Source of the DNA: Legionella tucsonensis
Lineage (GTDB): Bacteria > Pseudomonadota > Gammaproteobacteria > Legionellales > Legionellaceae
Length of the DNA: 64,000 bases
Assembly (NCBI RefSeq): GCF_001468035.1
Contig: NZ_LNZA01000001.1
Location: forward strand, 1,679,313 to 1,743,312
Direction of reading: 5' to 3'
This document shows, piece by piece, positions 57,308 to 64,000 of this stretch; the stretch's first letter is position 1, and every line of letters begins with the position of its first letter. Under the pieces are notes generated by a model. It worked only from the letters and a program-made list of their open reading frames with translations, searched no databases and was not told where the DNA came from. Position numbers and translations under genes: made by a program.

Positions 57308-58084
57308 GTGAGTGACTTGTTGTATGAAATTCAGGATCGATTGTGTTTACTCACTTTAAATCGTGTGAGTAAACACAATGCCTTTGATAATCAGCTTTTA
57401 AGTGAGATGCAACATCAGCTTGATGCTGCTATTGCCAATTCTAATGTTCGTGTCATAGTGCTCAAAGCAAATGGAAAACATTTTTCTGCAGGCGCTGATT
57501 TAGCCTGGATGCAAAACATGGCACGTTATAATGAAGAAGAAAATCTCAAGGATGCCATGATACTTGGTAATCTGATGTACACTTTAAATAAAAGTCCTAA
57601 ACCGACTTTAGCTATGGTGCATGGCTCTGCTTTTGGTGGTGGAGCAGGACTTGCAGCAGCATGTGACATTACTATAGCTTCCCAATCAGCACGTTTTTGT
57701 TTTTCGGAAGTTAAATTGGGCCTAATACCAGCAGTAATTAGTCCATACGTCGTGCAAGCCATTGGCGAACATAGTGCTAAAGCGTTATTTATGAGTGCTG
57801 AGGTTTTTGATGCAGCTAAGGCATTGTCATTACATTTAATACAACACTGTGTTCCTGAGGAAAGATTGCTGGAATTTACACTTAATTATGCAAAACAAAT
57901 CAGCAACAATGCACCCGACGCAGTCAGAGCATCAAAGCAACTGGCAAGCTATGTAGCAAATAGAAAAATAAATGAAGAGCTTGTTTATTACACTGCTTCC
58001 TTAATCGCTCAAAAAAGAGTATCAGCTGAAGGACAACAAGGACTTAATGCGTTTTTAAAGAAAGAAACACCAAACTGGAATTAG
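57308..58084 (+). CDS. liuC: Methylglutaconyl-CoA hydratase (enoyl-CoA hydratase family)
   Basis: A 258-residue crotonase-fold enzyme, presumably hydrating 3-methylglutaconyl-CoA to HMG-CoA. FSAGADLAWMQNM and FGGGAGLAAACDI form the oxyanion region; FSEVKLGLIPAVISPYVV is typical of the family. The start is a GTG at 57308 with AAGGAG 7 bases upstream. It lies between the two MCC subunit genes, which supports the specific assignment over a generic hydratase. Confidence 0.92.
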   Translation: MSDLLYEIQDRLCLLTLNRVSKHNAFDNQLLSEMQHQLDAAIANSNVRVIVLKANGKHFSAGADLAWMQNMARYNEEENLKDAMILGNLMYTLNKSPKPTLAMVHGSAFGGGAGLAAACDITIASQSARFCFSEVKLGLIPAVISPYVVQAIGEHSAKALFMSAEVFDAAKALSLHLIQHCVPEERLLEFTLNYAKQISNNAPDAVRASKQLASYVANRKINEELVYYTASLIAQKRVSAEGQQGLNAFLKKETPNWN

Positions 58085-58186
58085 TAGCCTGGGTGCAGCG
58101 CAGCGGAACCCGAAATACATCGTTTACCGATCCCGGGTTCCGCTGCGCTGCACCAAGCTACAAAGTACTCGGACTCCATTAGAAGA
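58084..58186. repeat. Long perfect inverted repeat between liuC and liuD
   Basis: A 21-bp arm (58092-58112, beginning GGTGCAGCGCAG) is the exact complement of 58134-58154, with a 21-base loop. Ends read TAGCCT and AAGCTA; then GGACTCCATTAGA at 58171-58183, identical to 2197-2209. It is the best-preserved copy in the window of a dispersed element, and would form a strong hairpin in the liu mRNA. Confidence 0.8.
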
Positions 58187-58225
58187 GTTTAAGTGGTTAT
58201 AAAAGTAAAAATTAATGAGGCACTA

Positions 58226-60190
58226 ATGTTTAATAAAATTCTTATTGCCAACCGCGGTGAAATTGCCTGCAGAATTATCAAAACTGCTCAATCTATGGGC
58301 ATACACACAGTAGCTATTTATTCCTCGGTTGATAAAAACAGTCTGCATGTACGAAGTGCTGACAGTGCGTATTTTGTTGGTGACGCACCAGCTAAAGACA
58401 GCTATCTGAATATTGCTAATATTATTCATATTGCCAAGGAATGTGGAGCACAAGCTATTCATCCCGGTTATGGATTTTTATCTGAAAACCCTGAATTTGC
58501 CAAAGCATGTATAGAAGCTAACATTGTGTTTATTGGTCCTTCAGTCAAAGCAATGGAAGCAATGGCCTCCAAACAATTGGCCAAACAATTACTGGAAAAA
58601 ACCAAAGTGCCATTAACCCCGGGCTATCATGGCAGTGAACAAACTGAAGACAAATTACTGGCTGAAGCAAAAAAAATAGGATTTCCTGTCCTTCTCAAAG
58701 CGGCTAATGGAGGTGGGGGTAAAGGGATGCGTGCTGTTCATCACGAATCAGAGTTTCGTGCTGCCCTGGCAGGAGCAAAACGTGAATCAATGGCAAGTTT
58801 TGCTGATGATACAATGATTATAGAAAAGCTGGTGCTTCATCCTCGCCATGTTGAATTACAAATCATGGCAGACAATCATGGCAATGTAGTTCATTTATTC
58901 GAGCGGGATTGTTCCATTCAACGGAGACACCAAAAAATAATTGAAGAAGCTCCAGCACCCAATTTATCTGTTTCTTTACGACAAAAACTTGCTGAGGCGG
59001 CCTGTGAAGTAGCCCGATCTATAAAATACAGTGGCGCAGGTACTGTTGAGTTTTTAGTAGATGATTCAGAACACTTCTATTTCATGGAAATGAATACTCG
59101 ATTGCAGGTAGAACATCCAGTGACGGAAATGATTACTGGACTTGATTTAGTCGCCTGGCAGTTGAAAATTGCTGCTAATGAAATTTTACCCTTAGTACAA
59201 GATAGAATTCAAGTACATGGTCATGCAATCGAATGCCGTATCTACGCCGAGGATCCGCATCATGACTTTATTCCATCCATAGGGCAAATCCACTTTTTAC
59301 AAGAACCTTTTGGAGATGGGATACGCATTGATACAGGGGTACAACTTTCATCACAAATTACTATGTACTATGACCCTATGATCGCTAAGCTTATCGTGTG
59401 GGGGGCTAATCGCGATGAAGCTTTATCCAGATTAGAACATGCTTTATCCAATTATTTTATTGGCGGAGTGAAAACGAACATTCCGTTTTTACAAGCTATT
59501 TGCCAACATCCCAAATTTAGACAGGCAAAACTCAGTACCGATTTTTTAAGCCAGGAAAAAATCATACTCTCTGCAATAGACAAAGAAATAGCCTTAGTCA
59601 TGACCGTGAGTTTTGATTATTTAAACAACATCAATACATTTCGAGATCCCTTATTGCAAGAAACTTTTGCCTGGCAATCTCAAATATCAAGCCATTGGAT
59701 ATGGCGTTATAAAGATCAGAATGAATTGATCGAAGCATTTATCACTCCAATTGATAAAAATCACTTTAAAGTTCGATTCAAAACACAGGAGCATTTAATT
59801 TATGCTCATTTGTCTGGTGATAAAATCTTTGTTGAAATAAAGATACAAAAACATCACGCTACAGTTGAAAATAAAAAACAATCTTTGACCTTGTATACGA
59901 ATCAAGGGCAAATTACTATTGAACGGTTTAACTGGGGAACAATTGGTGCGCAAACCAACGTTCATAAAGGACAGCTTACAGCACCAATGCCAGCTACTGT
60001 AGTCGCAATTTTAAAAAATATCGGCGAGAAGGTAAAAGCAGGCGAACGTTTAATCGTTTTAGAAGCAATGAAAATGGAACATACCATTCATGCCCCCACT
60101 GACGGTACTTTATTGAATATATTCTATACTGTGGGCGCACAAGTGAACGAAGGAGAAGAATTACTGTCATTAAGTGAAGAAGATTCTTAA
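58226..60190 (+). CDS. liuD: 3-Methylcrotonyl-CoA carboxylase, biotin-containing (alpha) subunit
   Basis: A 654-residue protein: biotin carboxylase domain ([45 protein letters not shown]), a middle BT domain, and a C-terminal biotinyl domain with the lipoyl-type EAMKMEH, Lys616 being the biotin site. It carboxylates biotin using ATP and bicarbonate. I start at MFNKIL (GAGG 6 bases upstream of 58226); the 11-residue extension to 58193 is not conserved. Confidence 0.96.
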   Translation: MFNKILIANRGEIACRIIKTAQSMGIHTVAIYSSVDKNSLHVRSADSAYFVGDAPAKDSYLNIANIIHIAKECGAQAIHPGYGFLSENPEFAKACIEANIVFIGPSVKAMEAMASKQLAKQLLEKTKVPLTPGYHGSEQTEDKLLAEAKKIGFPVLLKAANGGGGKGMRAVHHESEFRAALAGAKRESMASFADDTMIIEKLVLHPRHVELQIMADNHGNVVHLFERDCSIQRRHQKIIEEAPAPNLSVSLRQKLAEAACEVARSIKYSGAGTVEFLVDDSEHFYFMEMNTRLQVEHPVTEMITGLDLVAWQLKIAANEILPLVQDRIQVHGHAIECRIYAEDPHHDFIPSIGQIHFLQEPFGDGIRIDTGVQLSSQITMYYDPMIAKLIVWGANRDEALSRLEHALSNYFIGGVKTNIPFLQAICQHPKFRQAKLSTDFLSQEKIILSAIDKEIALVMTVSFDYLNNINTFRDPLLQETFAWQSQISSHWIWRYKDQNELIEAFITPIDKNHFKVRFKTQEHLIYAHLSGDKIFVEIKIQKHHATVENKKQSLTLYTNQGQITIERFNWGTIGAQTNVHKGQLTAPMPATVVAILKNIGEKVKAGERLIVLEAMKMEHTIHAPTDGTLLNIFYTVGAQVNEGEELLSLSEEDS

Positions 60191-60249
60191 ATAAGTTTGG
60201 TCATATTGCTGGAGGAAACGAAACAAACCCTAGGAGTTAGCACCATTAC

Positions 60250-60350
60250 CATTAAATTAAGAGTTTTTGCATTCCCGTAAAAGCGGGAATCTAATCTTAA
60301 AGTAGCACTTTGCCTCGCTAGAAATGGTTCCCTTTTTCGCGGGAATGACA
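60250..60350. repeat. Dispersed palindromic element, copy B
   Basis: ATTCCCGTAAAAGCGGGAAT, then AGCACTTTGCCTCGCTAGAAA and CGCGGGAATGACA. Very close in order and wording to copy A at 26510-26640 (ATTCCCG..GCGGG..ATCTA..GCACT..CCTCGCTAGAAA). It occupies the liuD-liuE gap. Confidence 0.7.
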
Positions 60351-60426
60351 GAGAGGATTAGCACATGATTACAGTTTCGCTTTACCAACAAAGTATGGCC
60401 ACCTTGGAAAATTAAAAGAGATAATT

Positions 60427-61335
60427 ATGGACTATCCGCAAAACGTAACCATTATAGAAGTAGGCCCGCGTGATGGCTTGCAAAATGAGTCTTCTTTTGT
60501 ATCCAGCAAACATAAAATTGAGTTAATCAATTTACTCAGTGAATCTGGTTTGCAATATATCGAAGTAACAAGTTTTGTATCTGCAAAAGCAATTCCTCAA
60601 CTGGCAGACCATAATGAAGTATTCCGTGCAATAGCTAAAGTCCCATCCATACACTATTCTGCATTAGTTCCTAATGAACAGGGCATGCTCAAAGCGTTGG
60701 AAGCTGGTGTAAAAGAAATTGCAGTATTTACGGCAGCAAGTGAACAATTTAACCAACGAAACATTAATTGTTCCATCGACGAAAGTATTTCTCGTTTTAA
60801 ACCCGTCCTCATTTTAGCAAAAGAAAAACACATCAAGGTACGAGGGTATATTTCCTGTGTCCTTGGTTGTCCTTATGAAGGAAGTGTAACTCCCGAGAAA
60901 GTAGTTGAAGTAACTAAAAAACTATTGGATTTGGGCGTAGATGAAATTTCATTAGGAGATACTATAGGTGTTGGAACTCCATATCAAACTCATCTATTAC
61001 TCGAACAAGCACTTAAGTTATTGCCTCTAAACCAATTAGCAATGCATTTTCATGACACTTATGGCCAGGCCATAGCAAATATTTATACTTCCTTACAACA
61101 CGGTGTCCACCGTTTTGATAGTTCAGTTGCTGGGCTTGGTGGTTGCCCTTATGCACGTGGAGCAAGCGGTAATGTAGCTACCGAGGACGTTCTATACTTA
61201 ATGCATGGTTTAGGAATAAATACAGGCGTGGATATATTTAAAATTGTGACGGCTGGCGATATGATCTGTAAAATTTTAGGACGTAAGAATCAATCAAAAG
61301 TCGCGAATGCTATGTTAGCAAACCCCTGTAATTAG
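60427..61335 (+). CDS. liuE: Hydroxymethylglutaryl-CoA lyase
   Basis: A 302-residue TIM-barrel lyase that splits HMG-CoA into acetoacetate and acetyl-CoA. EVGPRDGLQNE at residues 11-21, CVLGCPYEGSVTPE, and the C-terminal GLGGCPYARGASGNVATED (catalytic Cys loop) are diagnostic. It follows liuD after a 236-base gap holding a dispersed repeat. Confidence 0.95.
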   Translation: MDYPQNVTIIEVGPRDGLQNESSFVSSKHKIELINLLSESGLQYIEVTSFVSAKAIPQLADHNEVFRAIAKVPSIHYSALVPNEQGMLKALEAGVKEIAVFTAASEQFNQRNINCSIDESISRFKPVLILAKEKHIKVRGYISCVLGCPYEGSVTPEKVVEVTKKLLDLGVDEISLGDTIGVGTPYQTHLLLEQALKLLPLNQLAMHFHDTYGQAIANIYTSLQHGVHRFDSSVAGLGGCPYARGASGNVATEDVLYLMHGLGINTGVDIFKIVTAGDMICKILGRKNQSKVANAMLANPCN

Positions 61336-61427
61336 AATATTTATCAAGGTATATCCCACGTCTCCCAGACTGTCTCTATTGAATAGAGTCTGGCTGAAAT
61401 AAAGTAATAAATATGAGAGAGTGAAAC

Positions 61428-63374
61428 ATGAATGATATCTTATGGAAGCCCAAACACCCTAAAAAAAGTAAAATGTGGCAATTTATGGAGTTCGCTGCCA
61501 AAAAAAACGGTCAGATTTTTGAAAATTATCAAGATCTGCATACCTGGTCCATTAAACATCCTGACTCATTTTGGCCAACACTTTGCGATTTCTTTCATGT
61601 GCAGTTTGATACTGCACCTTACCAAATTCTGAATCATTATCATAATGATGAAATGATAAATGCACATTGGTTTGCTGGAACTCAATTTAATTTTGCTGAA
61701 AAACTATTATCCCGCAAAGATAAACATCCAGCTTTAATTAGTCTTAATGAAGACAACAGCAAACAAGTAATTAGCTATGAACAATTACATGATTTGGTCG
61801 CACAATGTGCAGCAGGTTTAAAAGCGATAGGAGTTAGTGCTGGTGACAGAGTAGCTGCTTTAATGCCCAATACTGCACATACAATTATCGCCATGCTCGC
61901 TACAACATCATTAGGAGCGATTTGGTCTTCCTGTTCACCTGATTTTGGCGCTCAAGCCGCAATTGATCGATTGGGACAAATTGACCCCAAAGTACTGTTT
62001 ATCTGTGACGGTCACCAATACCAAGGAAAAAAACACAGTGGATCTGAAAAAATCAAACAACTTAATGATGCTATTAGCTCACTCATCCAAATTGTAATTT
62101 GCCCTAATATAAACGAGTCCATAGATATCTCTGCACTGCCTAAAGCTCAGCATTGGAAGGATTTTCTTCGTCCAGCAAGTCACTGTGACTTTGTTTCCAT
62201 GCCTTTTGAACATCCAGTTTACATTATGTTCTCATCAGGAACTACTGGAAAACCAAAATGCATTATTCACGGAGCGGGTGGAACTCTATTACAGCACATT
62301 AAAGAGTTAGGGTTGCATACCGATCTGCATGCTAAAGACAACTTATGCTTTTATACTACTTGCGGATGGATGATGTGGAACTGGACTGTTTCTGCACTTG
62401 CCTTAGGAGTGACTCTCACTTTATACGAAGGTTCTCCGACTTACCCTGAAAGCGATCGTTTATTCAAATTAATCGCAGACGAACAGGTCACTGTTTTTGG
62501 CACCAGTGCCAAATTTATCTCCTCCGTAGAAAAAGCAGGAGTTAAACCTAAAGAAGAGTTTGATTTAACTCACTTGCGATGCATTCTTTCAACAGGCTCA
62601 CCACTTCTACCTAAAAACTATGATTTTGTTTACGAACAAATCAAAGATGATGTGCAGCTTTGTTCTATTTCAGGTGGTACAGACATCATTTCTTGTTTTG
62701 CCTTAGGTAATCCAATGCTTCCAATTTACAGAGGGGAATTGCAATGCTTAGGTCTTGGTATGGCTGTTGATGTATTTGATGAAGAAGGACATCCCGTTCG
62801 TGAAGAGCGCGGGGAGTTAGTCTGTACAGCCCCCTTCCCGTCCATGCCTGTAGGTTTTTGGAATGATCCCGAAAGAACTGCATATCAACGCGCTTATTTC
62901 GAACGATTTCCCGGAATATGGGCTCATGGAGATTTTGCAGAGATTACCGCTCACAATGGATTAATCATTTACGGACGCTCCGACGCTGTTTTAAATCCTG
63001 GAGGCGTGCGTATTGGTACCGCTGAAATTTATAGACAAGTAGAAAAAATAGATGAAGTAGTTGACAGCATTGTAATTGGTCAAGATTGGCAAGACGATGT
63101 GCGGGTCGTTTTGTTTGTTAAATTGCGTGACAGCGTGAAGCTCACCGAAGAGCTAATAAATAAAATACGTTTAACGATTCGTCAGAATGCCTCACCAAGA
63201 CACATACCAGCGAAAATACTGCAAGTTGAAGATATTCCAAGAACAATTAGCGGCAAAATAGTAGAGGTTGCTGTCAGACAAGTTGTTCATGGTTTACCTG
63301 TAAATAATTTGCAATCTCTGGCAAACCCTAATTCATTAGATTATTTTAAAGATCGTGAAGAATTACAACAATAA
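61428..63374 (+). CDS. aacS: Acetoacetyl-CoA synthetase
   Basis: A 648-residue adenylate-forming enzyme activating acetoacetate with CoA. The P-loop is YIMFSSGTTGKPKCIIHGAGGT, the adenylate-site motif is GGTDIISCF, and the C-terminal lysine lies in PRTISGKIVEVAVRQVV. Length and the N-terminal region (FWPTLCDFFHVQFD) match acetoacetyl- rather than acetyl-CoA synthetases. It lets the cell recover the acetoacetate made by liuE and pass it to the thiolase. A perfect 13-bp hairpin (63378-63419) follows. Confidence 0.94.
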   Translation: MNDILWKPKHPKKSKMWQFMEFAAKKNGQIFENYQDLHTWSIKHPDSFWPTLCDFFHVQFDTAPYQILNHYHNDEMINAHWFAGTQFNFAEKLLSRKDKHPALISLNEDNSKQVISYEQLHDLVAQCAAGLKAIGVSAGDRVAALMPNTAHTIIAMLATTSLGAIWSSCSPDFGAQAAIDRLGQIDPKVLFICDGHQYQGKKHSGSEKIKQLNDAISSLIQIVICPNINESIDISALPKAQHWKDFLRPASHCDFVSMPFEHPVYIMFSSGTTGKPKCIIHGAGGTLLQHIKELGLHTDLHAKDNLCFYTTCGWMMWNWTVSALALGVTLTLYEGSPTYPESDRLFKLIADEQVTVFGTSAKFISSVEKAGVKPKEEFDLTHLRCILSTGSPLLPKNYDFVYEQIKDDVQLCSISGGTDIISCFALGNPMLPIYRGELQCLGLGMAVDVFDEEGHPVREERGELVCTAPFPSMPVGFWNDPERTAYQRAYFERFPGIWAHGDFAEITAHNGLIIYGRSDAVLNPGGVRIGTAEIYRQVEKIDEVVDSIVIGQDWQDDVRVVLFVKLRDSVKLTEELINKIRLTIRQNASPRHIPAKILQVEDIPRTISGKIVEVAVRQVVHGLPVNNLQSLANPNSLDYFKDREELQQ

Positions 63375-63377
63375 AAA

Positions 63378-63419
63378 ATGGATACTGCTGCATTATTACA
63401 AAAATTCAGCAGTATCCAT
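63378..63419. terminator. Perfect 13-bp hairpin after aacS
   Basis: ATGGATACTGCTG (63378-63390) pairs exactly with CAGCAGTATCCAT (63407-63419) across 16 bases. It marks the end of the liu operon, between converging genes. Confidence 0.65.
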
Positions 63420-63463
63420 AACTAATCTTAGAGAGTCCTTCAAGCGGTAAAAATAACTTTGGA

Positions 63464-63844
63464 CTAAGATATGGATAAAAAATATTCTTCACAGGAATAT
63501 TTTTTTCCCATACCATTCAAACACAGCCTAATGTTTATAGTACCTATCGGACCATCTATAGCGAATTGTGCAGGCATGGTATCGCTCACCGAAAAAAGGA
63601 CAAATCCATTGGCGGATGGCGATTGGCCTATAATACTATATCCTGGTGTAAGAATTCTTATTCCCGCCGTGGGATAAATTTTTCTCGGAGTAGTCGTAAT
63701 AATAGAAAGCGTTGATGAAGCCGGTGGAATCGTTGCCAAAAAATGTTGTCCGGATCCGGGGATAAAATCATTGCATGTGGCAAAAACCACTGGCTCTAAA
63801 AAGAAAAACAGCGTCATACCAATAAAGAGTGTCCTTTTCATCAT
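63464..63844 (-). CDS. Small secreted hypothetical protein (126 aa)
   Basis: A signal peptide (MKRTLFIGMTLFFFLEPVVFA) is followed by a mature part of about 105 residues starting TCNDF and ending GKKYSCEEYFLSIS, with three Cys. AAGGAATTCTAGG lies upstream of the ATGATG at 63844. The last codons overlap a palindrome (AAAAAATATTC...GAATATTTTTT, about 63477-63505). It follows another gene, cut by the window edge, by 17 bases. Family not recognised. Confidence 0.65.
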   Translation of the reverse strand: MMKRTLFIGMTLFFFLEPVVFATCNDFIPGSGQHFLATIPPASSTLSIITTTPRKIYPTAGIRILTPGYSIIGQSPSANGFVLFSVSDTMPAQFAIDGPIGTINIRLCLNGMGKKYSCEEYFLSIS

Positions 63845-63861
63845 CCTAGAATTCCTTTTTA

Positions 63862-64000
63862 CTAAATTGTGACTGAACAAATAATGGCATTAGCATAGTT
63901 ATTACCTGTTTTTAGAGTATTGATAATGAGATCATTATTCTTCGCCAATTGCCCTTGACCCAAGTAAAAAAAACGATAACCACATTCCAGAGGAATCTTA
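63862..64000 (-). CDS. C-terminal fragment of an upstream gene, cut by window edge
   Basis: On the minus strand a frame runs from the window edge through 45 codons (…FFYLGQGQLAKNNDLII, then TLKTGNNYANAIICSVTI) to TAG at 63862-63864. It ends 17 bases before the secreted-protein start, so the two are probably co-transcribed. The beta-rich composition suggests another exported protein; identity unknown. Confidence 0.55.
   Translation of the reverse strand, partial: KIPLECGYRFFYLGQGQLAKNNDLIINTLKTGNNYANAIICSVTI

Noticed and set aside
1-64000. tRNA, rRNA, CRISPR arrays, intact IS elements, prophage
   Set aside because: I scanned the gaps by eye and found no cloverleaf, spaced direct repeats, complete transposase or phage structural genes; a software scan could still find a small RNA.

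Overview
The window is AT-rich gammaproteobacterial chromosome. It reads as a Legionella species or close relative, probably not L. pneumophila itself; this is inferred from gene content and style, not from a database search. Pointers are a fused aspartokinase-diaminopimelate decarboxylase, a complete leucine-catabolic (liu) operon, FadL porins, msbA-lpxK, and several large eukaryote-interaction-like proteins with the look of Dot/Icm substrates. I saw no rRNA, tRNA, CRISPR array or intact insertion sequence.

Layout. 1-8.2 kb: end of a FadL-like porin, a shikimate-kinase-like protein with a defective P-loop, a small membrane protein, mscL, then recA-recX-alaS (minus strand), pncC and a tiny lipoprotein. 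8.2-13.1 kb: a minus-strand catabolic cluster (glutamine synthetase-like ligase, aldehyde dehydrogenase, Fe-alcohol dehydrogenase, class I amidotransferase) resembling a gamma-glutamyl-amine degradation route. 13.2-21.2 kb: mutS, tamA-tamB and hemB. 21.4-31.8 kb: a small secreted protein, a full FadL porin, the LysC-LysA fusion, an AddA-like helicase-nuclease, mrp and a CsiV-like protein.

31.9-45.9 kb is the accessory core. It holds a tandem pair of small paralogous membrane proteins; a chimeric gene in which about 95 residues of an effector-type N-terminus are joined to a second, intact copy of the LysA domain; a 1477-residue protein with a YopT/C58-like protease N-terminus and ankyrin-like helical repeats; an adenosylhomocysteinase-like protein; an MFS transporter; an endonuclease/exonuclease/phosphatase-fold protein with a duplicated C-terminal module; a transposase relic; and a GDSL hydrolase with a repeat-bearing insert.

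45.9-52.5 kb: msbA-lpxK plus an exported protein, a GNAT acetyltransferase, pyrD and a methyltransferase. 52.8-63.4 kb: the liu operon (isovaleryl-CoA dehydrogenase, thiolase, small membrane protein, MCC beta, methylglutaconyl-CoA hydratase, MCC alpha, HMG-CoA lyase, acetoacetyl-CoA synthetase). Together these enzymes take isovaleryl-CoA to acetyl-CoA, with AacS and the thiolase recovering the acetoacetate. The window ends in a small exported-protein pair, the upstream member cut by the edge.

Several dispersed palindromic intergenic repeat families recur through the window. The most notable single object is the effector-domain/LysA chimera at 32.8-34.2 kb, sitting directly upstream of the gene whose N-terminus it shares and about 6 kb from the housekeeping gene that supplied its enzyme domain.
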